Shown one piece after another: positions 1 to 5,975 of a stretch of DNA of 5,975 bases; positions within the stretch are counted from its first letter, which is position 1; the number at the start of each line of letters is the position of its first letter. The DNA comes from an uncultured Sphingomonadales bacterium. GTDB lineage: Bacteria; Pseudomonadota; Alphaproteobacteria; Sphingomonadales; Sphingomonadaceae. The notes under the pieces were generated by a model that was not told where the DNA came from, searched no databases, and saw only the letters and a list, made by a program, of their open reading frames with translations. The stretch spans positions 1 through 5,975 of the forward strand of contig CAIPWG010000418.1 in NCBI GenBank assembly GCA_903868655.1, in the 5' to 3' direction. The position numbers and the translations under genes were made by a program.

Positions 1-136
1 GCGCGCGCCTGTCACGCACTCGTCTTGTTTTGTTGCGATGGCGTATCGTAGCATGCACCGTCCACGAACTATTCCGCAGGATTCAGGCAATCACCATGAC
101 GTGCAATTCGGCTCAAACGTCCAGTGAGGGCGACAG
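1..136 (+). other. 5' leader / intergenic region upstream of the porin operon
   Basis: No convincing coding sequence lies here; the reading frames that cross it continue out of frame into the porin and have no family resemblance. It should hold the promoter and 5' untranslated region of the porin-led operon, since the next three genes are tightly spaced. I could not find a -35/-10 pair with good spacing: TTGTTT at 25-30 and TATCGT at 44-49 are only 13 nt apart. A short inverted repeat, GACGT at 98-102 with ACGTC at 117-121, is too small to call a structure. The left edge may still carry the end of an upstream element that cannot be judged. Confidence 0.4.
126..130 (+). promoter_or_regulatory. 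Ribosome binding site supporting a TTG start for the porin
   Basis: GAGGG lies 6 nt before the TTG at 137 and is the best Shine-Dalgarno match near the porin 5' end. An in-frame TGA at 125-127 closes the frame just upstream, so the start must lie downstream of it. There is no in-frame ATG before the signal-peptide core. The main rival is GTG at 182, which has no comparable purine-rich run ahead of it. Confidence 0.5.
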
Positions 137-1519
137 TTGCACCTGCATCGATCCCTTGGAACGCGCTGGACACGGCTGGTCGTGGCTGATGCGCAGAGTT
201 TGTTCAGTGGCTTGACCTCGGTGGCACTCGCATGCGCTGCGCCCACGTGCGCGTGGGCAGAGGATGCGTCGTCCGATACCGCCCAACAGGCCTTCGCGGT
301 GCATGGGCAAGCAACTTTCACGCTGCAGGTTACCCCTGGCTTTGCTTCGCCCTATGCGGGCACCAACAGCGTGTTGCCCAAGCAGGCGCGCGAGACATTC
401 GATGCCACACTCTATTTTGGCGCGCGTTTGTGGCGGGGCGCAGAATTATGGGTCAACCCGGAGATTGACCAGGGCTTTGGTTTGTCGAACACGCTTGGCA
501 TTGCCGGGTTTCCCAGCGCCGAGGCGTACAAAGTGGGCAAAGCGGAACCTTATTTCAAACTGCCGCGGCTGTTTCTGCGCCAAACAATCGATCTGGACGG
601 CGATGTCGTTCCGGTTACCGCTGCAGCCAACCAGTTGGCAGGCCGGCAGAGGTACGACCGTTTGGTGCTGACTATGGGCAAATTCAGCTTGCCCGATGTG
701 TTCGATACCAACAGTTATGCCCATGATCCCCGCAGCGATGTGCTCAACTGGGCGCTGGTCGATGCCGGTGCCTTCGATTACGCTGCCAACGCTTGGGGTT
801 TTACCTTTGGCGGTGCTGCTGAACTGTACAAGAAAGACTGGACACTGCGCGCGGGTCTTTTCGACTTGTCGAAAGTCCCCAACCAGCCTTCGCTTGAAAC
901 CGGATTTCAGCAATATCAAGCGGTGGCCGAAATAGAGCATCGCCAGACCATTGGCGGGCATCCCGGCGCCATCCGGGTGGGCGGCTATTTTACCCATGGC
1001 AATCTGGCATTGCTGCGCACCTTGATCGCGGCCTTCCAGGCAACGGGCGTCATGCCCGACAACGCTTCGCTGCGTCGTATGAACGATCATGGTGGCGGTT
1101 ACATCAATGCGGAGCAGGAAGTGGCGCCGGGCATCGGGATATTTGCGCGCGCGTCGGCGTCTGACGGGGTGACCGAAGCGGATGATTTCACCGATATCGA
1201 CCGCAGCGTATCTGTTGGCGGGGCGTTTTCAGGCTCGCGCTGGGGCCGTTCTGCCGATCGTGCCGGGATTGCCGGGGTGGTCAATGCGATTTCGCGCACG
1301 CGGCAGGTATTTTTGAACGATGGCGGGTTGGGTACGCTGGTCGGCGACGGGCAGTTGCACCATCCGGGCAACGAATGGATCAGCGAAGCCTGGTATCAGT
1401 TTGGCGTTGTCGCCGGGGTGACCGCCACACTGGATTATCAGTTCATTGCAAATCCCGGGTACAACCGCGATCGCGGCCCGGTACACGTGTTCGGCTTGCG
1501 GCTGCACGCGGGCATTTGA
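137..1519 (+). CDS. OprB-family carbohydrate-type outer-membrane porin
   Basis: This encodes a 460-residue protein read as an outer-membrane beta-barrel of the OprB (carbohydrate-selective porin) family, which lets small solutes diffuse into the periplasm. A signal peptide covers about residues 1-41: basic and histidine residues near the start, a hydrophobic stretch at about 22-35, and a likely cut after Ala-Trp-Ala (A41|E42). The mature part has alternating polar and hydrophobic strands rich in Gly, Tyr, Phe and Trp. The end, from N439 (NPGYNRDRGPVHVFG), matches the closing motif typical of OprB-like porins. The length is usual for the family. The start is taken as TTG 137 because of GAGGG just upstream; GTG 182 is possible. 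The last residue is Ile rather than the aromatic residue common in barrel proteins. It leads an apparent operon with an MgtC-like protein and an ABC importer, so it is probably the outer-membrane entry for their solute. The family name does not prove a sugar substrate. Confidence 0.85.
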   Translation: MHLHRSLGTRWTRLVVADAQSLFSGLTSVALACAAPTCAWAEDASSDTAQQAFAVHGQATFTLQVTPGFASPYAGTNSVLPKQARETFDATLYFGARLWRGAELWVNPEIDQGFGLSNTLGIAGFPSAEAYKVGKAEPYFKLPRLFLRQTIDLDGDVVPVTAAANQLAGRQRYDRLVLTMGKFSLPDVFDTNSYAHDPRSDVLNWALVDAGAFDYAANAWGFTFGGAAELYKKDWTLRAGLFDLSKVPNQPSLETGFQQYQAVAEIEHRQTIGGHPGAIRVGGYFTHGNLALLRTLIAAFQATGVMPDNASLRRMNDHGGGYINAEQEVAPGIGIFARASASDGVTEADDFTDIDRSVSVGGAFSGSRWGRSADRAGIAGVVNAISRTRQVFLNDGGLGTLVGDGQLHHPGNEWISEAWYQFGVVAGVTATLDYQFIANPGYNRDRGPVHVFGLRLHAGI

Positions 1520-1520
1520 C

Positions 1521-1525
1521 AGGGG
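1521..1525 (+). promoter_or_regulatory. Ribosome binding site region of the mgtC-like gene
   Basis: AGGGG follows the porin stop codon by one base. It ends 2 nt before the first in-frame ATG (1528) and 11 nt before the second (1537). The first spacing is too short for normal initiation and the second slightly long, so 1537 is preferred but not certain. Confidence 0.4.
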
Positions 1526-1536
1526 CGATGATCATC

Positions 1537-2253
1537 ATGACCAGTCCCTTTGCCATGCAGCCGGGCGCTTTGTTTACGACATTCGTGTGTCTGGCTGTCG
1601 CGTTTGTTTTGGGTGTGGTGATAGGCACCGAGCGCCAGTGGCGCCAACGCAGCGCAGGTTTGCGCACCAATGTTCTGGTGGCTGTGGGCGCGGCGGCTTT
1701 CGTTGATCTGGGTTTGCGCACATCAGGGGCCGACGGTGGCGTGCGCGTGATTTCCTACGTCGTGTCGGGCATCGGCTTTTTGGGCGCAGGGGTGATCATG
1801 AAGGATGGCACGCAAGTGCGGGGGCTGAACACGGCTGCAACGTTGTGGGCATCTGCTGCAGTTGGCGCGTTTGCCGGGGCACGCCTGCCAGCCGAAGCGG
1901 GGTTGGTGACATTGTTCGTACTGGCCGGGAACACGCTGCTGCGTCCTCTGGTCGAATTCGTCGATCGACGGCCCATGAACCATGCTGAAACAGAAGCCTT
2001 GTACCGTGTTCATCTGACCACCAGCCCCGAACAAGTTGCCCATGCGCGCGACTTGTTGTTTGAAGAGCTGGAAGCGATGCATTACCCCATCCGTCTGATC
2101 GAAACCACGGCCACCAGCGACGATGCGGTGGAACCGGCCGCGGTGCTGGTGCCCTCGCGCGCCAGCGAGGCCGATCTGGATGCAATTACCGAACACCTTG
2201 CCCGCCATGGCGGGGTGATTGCCGCCACCTGGACAGTCAGCACCACGAGCTGA
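1537..2253 (+). CDS. MgtC/SapB-family inner-membrane protein
   Basis: This is a 238-residue protein of the MgtC/SapB family. The N-terminal half is a hydrophobic membrane domain of about four or five helices (residues ~10-140) with hallmark motifs: IGTERQW at 29-35, followed by an Arg-Ser-Ala-Gly-Leu-Arg-Thr-Asn segment, then GIGFLGAGVIMKDG at 78-91, and RGLNTAATLW at 95-104. The C-terminal ~80 residues are soluble and resemble the small ACT-like domain found in many MgtC proteins. MgtC of Salmonella supports growth in low magnesium and inside macrophages and modulates the F1Fo ATP synthase; many homologues have no known role, so no transport activity is claimed. ATG 1528 (three residues longer) is an alternative start. 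The gene follows the porin by 17 nt and precedes the permease by 13 nt, which implies co-transcription with an importer. An orthologue of the virulence mgtC gene cannot be asserted. Confidence 0.9.
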   Translation: MTSPFAMQPGALFTTFVCLAVAFVLGVVIGTERQWRQRSAGLRTNVLVAVGAAAFVDLGLRTSGADGGVRVISYVVSGIGFLGAGVIMKDGTQVRGLNTAATLWASAAVGAFAGARLPAEAGLVTLFVLAGNTLLRPLVEFVDRRPMNHAETEALYRVHLTTSPEQVAHARDLLFEELEAMHYPIRLIETTATSDDAVEPAAVLVPSRASEADLDAITEHLARHGGVIAATWTVSTTS

Positions 2254-2258
2254 GAGAG
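2252..2258 (+). promoter_or_regulatory. Ribosome binding site of the fused permease gene
   Basis: GAGAGAG overlaps the TGA stop of the mgtC-like gene and ends 8 nt before ATG 2267. This purine run selects ATG 2267 over a longer in-frame reading from GTG 2219 that would overlap the mgtC-like gene. It also suggests coupled translation of the two genes. Confidence 0.55.
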
Positions 2259-2266
2259 CGATAGCG

Positions 2267-4012
2267 ATGAGCCCAGACCGCAACAGCGCCCGCCCGCTTC
2301 CCGCCTTTTCGCGGATGTTGCGGCTGACCCGCCCCAGCCGCGAAGACGCGATCGCGTTTGTCATTCTGGCGGGCCTTGGCGTGCTGTTTTTCCGCGCCGC
2401 ACAAGGCGCCGTGGCGCCACTTTCGACTTTGCAGGTCGAACCGGTTGTGCTCGATGCCTGGTGGTTGCCATATTATGCGCTGCGCACGGTTTTGCGAATG
2501 TTCGCGGCCTTGTTTGCGTCAACTGTGTTCACGTTGGTGGTGGCGACACTGGCCGCGCGCAGCCGCCATGCCGGGCAATTGATCGTACCCGCGCTGGATA
2601 TTCTGCAATCGGTGCCGATCCTCGGCTTCCTGACGTTTACCGTCACGTTTTTCATGGGTCTGTTTCCGGGCAGCGTGGCAGGTGTTGAAGCCGCCTCGAT
2701 CTTCGTCATCTTTACCAGCCAGGCGTGGAACATGGCGTTCAGTTTCTATCAGTCGCTGCGGTCGATCCCCAGCGATCTGGAAGAAGCAACGATGATCTAC
2801 AAGCTGTCGCCGATCCGCCGGTTTCTCGCGCTGGACCTGCCGTTTGGCACCCCGGCGCTGGTATGGAACGCGATGATGTCAATGTCGGGCGGCTGGTTCT
2901 TTGTGGTCGCATCCGAAGCGATTACCGTCGGCAACACCACCGTCACGCTACCCGGCATCGGTTCGTACCTTGCAATCGCCATCAACAAGCAGAATTTCTA
3001 TGCTGTGGCGCAAGCGGTTGGCGCGATGGCGCTGGTGATCATTGCTTATGACCAGCTGTTTTTCCGACCGATTGTGGCATGGGCCGATCGGTTTCGGTTT
3101 GAAATGGTGGCCTCGACCGAACGGCCGACATCGTGGGTGTTCGACGTCTTGCGGCGCACACGTCTGTTACCCGTGGTGCTCGCGCCGCTTGGCGCGATCG
3201 GGCGGCTGTTGCTGGCGTTTGAACCGCGCACAACGCGGCGGCGGATTGTCGGGCAAAGCCGGGTTCACCCGTCGGTAGAAATCATCTGGCAGGTTGTGGT
3301 GGGGATCGCTTTGGTTGCAGCGCTGTTCCTGATCGGGCGGTATGTCATGCGCTATCTGGCATGGCATGATATCCTGACGGCTACGCTGCTGGGCGCTTTT
3401 ACGATGATCCGGGTGATCGTGCTGATTGCGATTGCCAGCCTGATCTGGGTGCCGATCGGGGTGTGGATCGGGTTGCGTCCGGTCTGGGCAGAACGGCTCC
3501 AGCCGCTCGCCCAGTTTTTGGCGGCGTTTCCTGCCAACGTGCTGTTTCCCTTTGCCGTGATCGTGATCGTGCGCTGGGATCTGTCACCCGACATCTGGTT
3601 GTCGCCTTTGATGATCCTGGGTACCCAGTGGTACATCCTGTTCAACGTGATTGCGGGCGCCAGCGCCATTCCCACCGATTTGCGCGAAGCGGCCGACATG
3701 TTCCATGTGCGTGGCCTGCAATGGTGGCGACAAGTCGCCATCCCTGGCATTTTCCCCTATTATATCACCGGCGCACTGACCGCGAGCGGCGGATCATGGA
3801 ATGCCTCGATCGTTGCCGAGGTGGCCAGTTGGGGCAATCACAAGCTGGTCGCGCATGGTCTGGGCAGTTATATTGCCGAGGCAACGACTGCCGGGGATTA
3901 TGCGCGTGTCGCGCTTGGTATCGGCGTGATGTGCCTGTTCGTGCTGGGGTTCAACCGCCTGCTTTGGCGTCCGCTTTATGCCTACGGCGAACGCCGTATG
4001 CGCTTGACCTGA
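2267..4012 (+). CDS. Fused (tandem) ABC transporter permease, nitrate/sulfonate/bicarbonate type
   Basis: This is a 581-residue inner-membrane protein made of two binding-protein-dependent permease units joined in one chain. Unit one spans about residues 28-275 and has the cytoplasmic EAA loop at 170-192 (DLEEATMIYKLSPIRRF and on), which docks on the ATPase. A soluble Arg-rich linker runs through about 276-335. Unit two spans about 337-575 with its EAA loop at 471-493 (DLREAADMFHVRGLQWWRQ and on). The units are visibly homologous after each EAA loop: both have Ser-Gly-Gly, then Gly-x-Gly-Ser-Tyr-x-Ala/Ile, then a helix ending in Phe/Trp-Arg-Pro. Classical importers of this group use two copies of a ~260-residue permease, so one chain of this kind could supply both halves of the channel. 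The start is ATG 2267. The ATPase follows 38 nt after the stop. No binding protein is encoded alongside. The substrate is unknown; nitrate, sulfonate or bicarbonate are only family labels. Confidence 0.88.
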   Translation: MSPDRNSARPLPAFSRMLRLTRPSREDAIAFVILAGLGVLFFRAAQGAVAPLSTLQVEPVVLDAWWLPYYALRTVLRMFAALFASTVFTLVVATLAARSRHAGQLIVPALDILQSVPILGFLTFTVTFFMGLFPGSVAGVEAASIFVIFTSQAWNMAFSFYQSLRSIPSDLEEATMIYKLSPIRRFLALDLPFGTPALVWNAMMSMSGGWFFVVASEAITVGNTTVTLPGIGSYLAIAINKQNFYAVAQAVGAMALVIIAYDQLFFRPIVAWADRFRFEMVASTERPTSWVFDVLRRTRLLPVVLAPLGAIGRLLLAFEPRTTRRRIVGQSRVHPSVEIIWQVVVGIALVAALFLIGRYVMRYLAWHDILTATLLGAFTMIRVIVLIAIASLIWVPIGVWIGLRPVWAERLQPLAQFLAAFPANVLFPFAVIVIVRWDLSPDIWLSPLMILGTQWYILFNVIAGASAIPTDLREAADMFHVRGLQWWRQVAIPGIFPYYITGALTASGGSWNASIVAEVASWGNHKLVAHGLGSYIAEATTAGDYARVALGIGVMCLFVLGFNRLLWRPLYAYGERRMRLT

Positions 4013-4039
4013 TCTGATTAGTCTGAATTCTCTGATAGG
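4013..4039 (+). repeat. Three tandem 9-nt repeats between permease and ATPase genes
   Basis: Immediately after the permease stop codon come three adjacent 9-nt units that each begin TCTGA: TCTGATTAG (4013-4021), TCTGAATTC (4022-4030) and TCTGATAGG (4031-4039). The third runs into the Shine-Dalgarno sequence of the ATPase gene. The spacer is also clearly more AT-rich than the flanking genes. It could bind a regulator, tune translation, or be a small slippage product. The repeat itself is directly visible; any function is inference. Confidence 0.6.
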
Positions 4040-4040
4040 A
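4037..4040 (+). promoter_or_regulatory. Ribosome binding site of the ABC ATPase gene
   Basis: AGGA, within GATAGGAAACC, lies 10 nt before ATG 4051. It is the only good purine run in the spacer and it overlaps the third 9-nt repeat unit. Confidence 0.5.
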
Positions 4041-4050
4041 AACCGTTGCC

Positions 4051-5358
4051 ATGGCCGATCTCGCAATTGACGCAAAGCCCCTGCTGGTCGAAGTCAAAGG
4101 GCTGAAGCATTTTTACACGGGCGAAGAACATCTCGTTCTCGATGATGTCAACCTGGAGCTGACCCAGGGCGAGATTGTCGGGCTGCTTGGCCGCTCGGGT
4201 TCGGGCAAATCGACCCTGCTGCGATCAATCGCGGGGCTGATCCGTCCGAGTAAGGGCATCGCCCGGTTGGTGCCGGGGCCCGACGTGGTCGATCCGTCGG
4301 TGGCGATGGTGTTTCAGACCTTCGCGCTGTTTCCGTGGCTGACCGTGCTTGAAAACGTTGAGTTGGGCCTGGAGGCGCAGAAAGTGCCCACCGCCGAAGC
4401 GCGCGCGCGTGCCATCGCTGCGATTGACTTGATCGGGCTCGACGGTTTTGAAAACGCTTATCCCAAGGAACTGTCGGGGGGGATGCGGCAACGCGTCGGA
4501 CTGGCCCGCGCACTGGTGGTCAACCCCTCGTTGCTGTTGATGGATGAGCCATTTTCGGCGCTCGATGTCCTTACGGCCGAAACGCTGCGCACCGATTTGC
4601 TCGATTTGTGGTCCGAAGGGCGCGTGCCGATCAAATCGATCCTGATCGTGACACACAACATCGAAGAAGCCGTGCTGATGTGCGACCGGATTTTGGTGTT
4701 CAGTTCGAACCCCGGTCGGGTGGTTGCCGAGATCAAGGTCGATTTGCCGCAGCCGCGCGATCGACTTGATCCCGCGTTCCGCGCGCTCGTCGATGATATT
4801 TATGCGCGCATGACCGCGCGCACCGACATCAATGCCCCGATGCGCGATGGCGTGTTTCCCGGTACCGGCATCGCCATGGTGCTGCCGCGCGTGTCAACCA
4901 ATTCTATCGCGGGTCTGATCGAGGAAGTCGACGGCACACCGTTTGATGGCCACGCCAGCATGTCGGAACTCGCAGACTCGTTGCAGCTGGAAGCCGACGA
5001 ACTGTTCCCGATGGCTGAAACGCTGCAACTGTTGCGCTTTGCCGAATTGCGCGGGGCCGAATTGGTACTGACGCCGTCGGCCCGACGTTATGCCCAAGGC
5101 GATGTTGACCAACGCAAAGCGCTGTTTGCGCAAGCGCTGAGCCAGCACGTGCCATTGGTGCAGCATATTCGCCGCGTGCTGGACGAACGGGCCAGCCACG
5201 AAGCCCCGGCGCGACGCTTTCGTGATGAGCTGGAAGATCACATGAGCGAAGACTATGCGGATGAAACCTTGCGCACCGTAACGCTGTGGGGCCGTTATGC
5301 CGAAGTCTTTGCCTATGACGAAGATGATGATCGCTTCAGCCTGGAAGACCAGCACTGA
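4051..5358 (+). CDS. ABC transporter ATP-binding protein with C-terminal AAA-associated domain
   Basis: This 435-residue cytoplasmic ATPase should power the fused permease encoded just upstream. The nucleotide-binding domain is complete: Walker A GRSGSGKS at 47-54 (K53), Q-loop Gln89, ABC signature LSGGM at 141-145, Walker B LLLMDEPF at 161-168 (E166 catalytic), D-loop SALD, and the switch His202. The pattern is that of NrtD/SsuB/TauB-type ATPases, which are usually about 255-280 residues. This one carries an extra ~150 residues from about 285 to the end. That region matches the AAA-associated C-terminal domain known from ATPases annotated as nitrate/sulfonate/bicarbonate transporters, with the segment [17 protein letters not shown] near the end and a strongly acidic tail. 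Its role is not established; regulating ATPase activity or sensing a ligand is a guess. No key residue is missing. The gene ends 3 nt from the stop codon of the convergent response-regulator gene. Confidence 0.92.
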   Translation: MADLAIDAKPLLVEVKGLKHFYTGEEHLVLDDVNLELTQGEIVGLLGRSGSGKSTLLRSIAGLIRPSKGIARLVPGPDVVDPSVAMVFQTFALFPWLTVLENVELGLEAQKVPTAEARARAIAAIDLIGLDGFENAYPKELSGGMRQRVGLARALVVNPSLLLMDEPFSALDVLTAETLRTDLLDLWSEGRVPIKSILIVTHNIEEAVLMCDRILVFSSNPGRVVAEIKVDLPQPRDRLDPAFRALVDDIYARMTARTDINAPMRDGVFPGTGIAMVLPRVSTNSIAGLIEEVDGTPFDGHASMSELADSLQLEADELFPMAETLQLLRFAELRGAELVLTPSARRYAQGDVDQRKALFAQALSQHVPLVQHIRRVLDERASHEAPARRFRDELEDHMSEDYADETLRTVTLWGRYAEVFAYDEDDDRFSLEDQH

Positions 5359-5361
5359 ACG

Positions 5362-5975
5362 TTATCCCATCAGGCGATAGCCCACGCCCGGTTCGTTGCG
5401 CAGCAGCACGGGCGTGGCTGGATCAACCTCCAGTTTGCGCCGGATGCCGCGCGCGGTAACCCGCAAATATTCCACATCGCTTTCATGGCCGGGGCCCCAC
5501 ACCGCGCGTAACAATTGCACATGCGTGATTACCCGGCCGGGATGCCGCGCCAATTCGGCAATCATGCCATATTCTTTGCGTGTCAGATGAATTTCCACCC
5601 CGGCACGCGTGATTACCCGTGCGGAAAGGTCGATCACTACATCGCCCACAGTGACCACCGCGGATTGGCTGGTGGCGGCGAGCCGGTGGCGCAACGCGGT
5701 GCGGAGACGCGCATGCAGTTCTTCGCTGTCAAACGGCTTGATCACAAAGTCATCGGCACCGAGGTCGAGCGCGGTCACTTTCTGATCGGTATCGCCGCGT
5801 GCCGACACGATGATCAGCGCGGCGCCTGTCGCTTTGATCAGCGGCACCAGTTCCAACCCGTCGCGGTCGGGCAAGCCCAGATCGAGCAGGACGGCATCGG
5901 GCTTGTCGATGGACAGTGAGGCCAACGCGGCGCGCGCGTCAGCGGCTTCGATCACGCGATAACCGGTGCGGTTCA
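5362..5975 (-). CDS. kdpE: KdpE-like OmpR-family response regulator (5' end outside window)
   Basis: The 203 codons visible are the C-terminal part of a two-component response regulator; the gene runs off the right edge, and about 21 residues are missing if it has the ~225-residue length of KdpE. The receiver domain shows the phospho-acceptor Asp at 5881-5883 in VLLDLGLPD, the Ser of SAR at 5803-5805, and the conserved Lys at 5737-5739 in IKPF. The winged-helix DNA-binding domain follows with features close to KdpE: HLTRKEYGMIAEL, VITHVQLLRAVWGPGHESDVEYLR written here as two overlapping stretches (VITHVQLLRAVWG and GHESDVEYLR), and the end NEPGVGYRLMG. KdpE, phosphorylated by the sensor kinase KdpD, activates the kdpFABC potassium pump under potassium limitation or osmotic stress. 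kdpD and kdpFABC are expected upstream, to the right. A GTG at 5953-5955 is internal, because the frame stays open to the edge with receiver-like sequence. The specific KdpE call rests on motif similarity. Confidence 0.85.
   Translation of the reverse strand, partial: NRTGYRVIEAADARAALASLSIDKPDAVLLDLGLPDRDGLELVPLIKATGAALIIVSARGDTDQKVTALDLGADDFVIKPFDSEELHARLRTALRHRLAATSQSAVVTVGDVVIDLSARVITRAGVEIHLTRKEYGMIAELARHPGRVITHVQLLRAVWGPGHESDVEYLRVTARGIRRKLEVDPATPVLLRNEPGVGYRLMG
5379..5419. terminator. Inverted repeat that could act as a weak bidirectional terminator
   Basis: CCACGCCCG at 5382-5390 pairs perfectly with CGGGCGTGG at 5409-5417 across an 18-nt loop. Two more pairs form (G5380-C5418, A5379-T5419) if C5381 is bulged out. 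It starts about 20 nt after the ATPase stop codon and lies inside the 3' end of the kdpE-like gene, where a terminator for the plus-strand operon would be needed. Neither side has a T tract, so it is not a canonical Rho-independent terminator. The bases also encode conserved residues of the regulator, so the pairing may be chance. Confidence 0.3.

Noticed and set aside
25..49. Possible promoter, TTGTTT at 25-30 and TATCGT at 44-49
   Set aside because: The spacing is 13 nt, well short of the usual 16-18, and both boxes are weak matches.
98..121. Hairpin or riboswitch in the leader based on GACGT/ACGTC
   Set aside because: It is a five-base stem with a 14-base loop and no supporting pairs or known riboswitch motif.
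96..215. Small plus-strand reading frame starting ATG 96
   Set aside because: It overlaps the porin leader in another frame, has no good ribosome binding site and no family resemblance.
224..238. Lipoprotein-type cut at Cys33 of the porin leader
   Set aside because: Ala-Leu-Ala-Cys does not fit a lipobox well because Leu is not at the -3 position, and the later Ala-Trp-Ala site fits a normal signal peptidase cut in a porin.
446..1090. Long minus-strand open frame of 214 codons inside the porin gene
   Set aside because: It is antisense to a well-supported porin and its translation is not like any recognisable protein; GC-rich genes commonly produce such shadows.
1723..2364. Minus-strand open frame of 213 codons across the mgtC-like gene
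   Set aside because: The sense strand encodes clear MgtC motifs; the antisense product has no recognisable features.
5953..5955. GTG as the true start of the kdpE-like gene
   Set aside because: Starting there would delete the first strand and helix of the receiver domain; the frame stays open to the window edge with receiver-like residues (NRTGYRV), so the gene is simply cut by the edge.

Overview
The window looks like chromosomal DNA from a GC-rich Gram-negative bacterium, most likely an alphaproteobacterium and possibly a sphingomonad. The reasons are an OprB-type outer-membrane porin, codons rich in G and C at third positions, and the style of the ABC transporter genes. The taxonomic guess is inferred from gene content and codon use only, and no rRNA or other marker gene is present.

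Layout. Bases 1-136 are a leader without a credible gene. Four plus-strand genes then follow with short spacers and form an apparent operon: an OprB-family porin (137-1519), an MgtC/SapB-family inner-membrane protein (1537-2253), an ABC importer permease in which two permease units are fused in one chain (2267-4012), and an ABC ATPase with an extra C-terminal AAA-associated domain (4051-5358). The spacers are 17, 13 and 38 nt, and the 38-nt spacer holds three 9-nt direct repeats in tandem. The window ends with a convergent minus-strand gene, the 3' part of a KdpE-like OmpR-family response regulator (5362-5975, 5' end outside the window). Only 3 nt separate its stop codon from the ATPase stop codon.

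How the genes may work together. The porin would admit a small solute through the outer membrane, and the fused permease plus ATPase would move it across the inner membrane. The MgtC-like protein would sit in the same inner membrane in an ion-homeostasis or modulatory role. The permease and ATPase resemble the nitrate/sulfonate/taurine/bicarbonate importer group, but no periplasmic substrate-binding protein is encoded in the apparent operon as far as it is visible. The substrate therefore cannot be named. This four-gene combination is the most interesting content of the window. The kdpE-like gene probably belongs to a separate potassium-response locus (kdpD and kdpFABC expected to the right of the window) that converges on this operon. 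There is no sign of mobile elements, CRISPR arrays, tRNA or rRNA.
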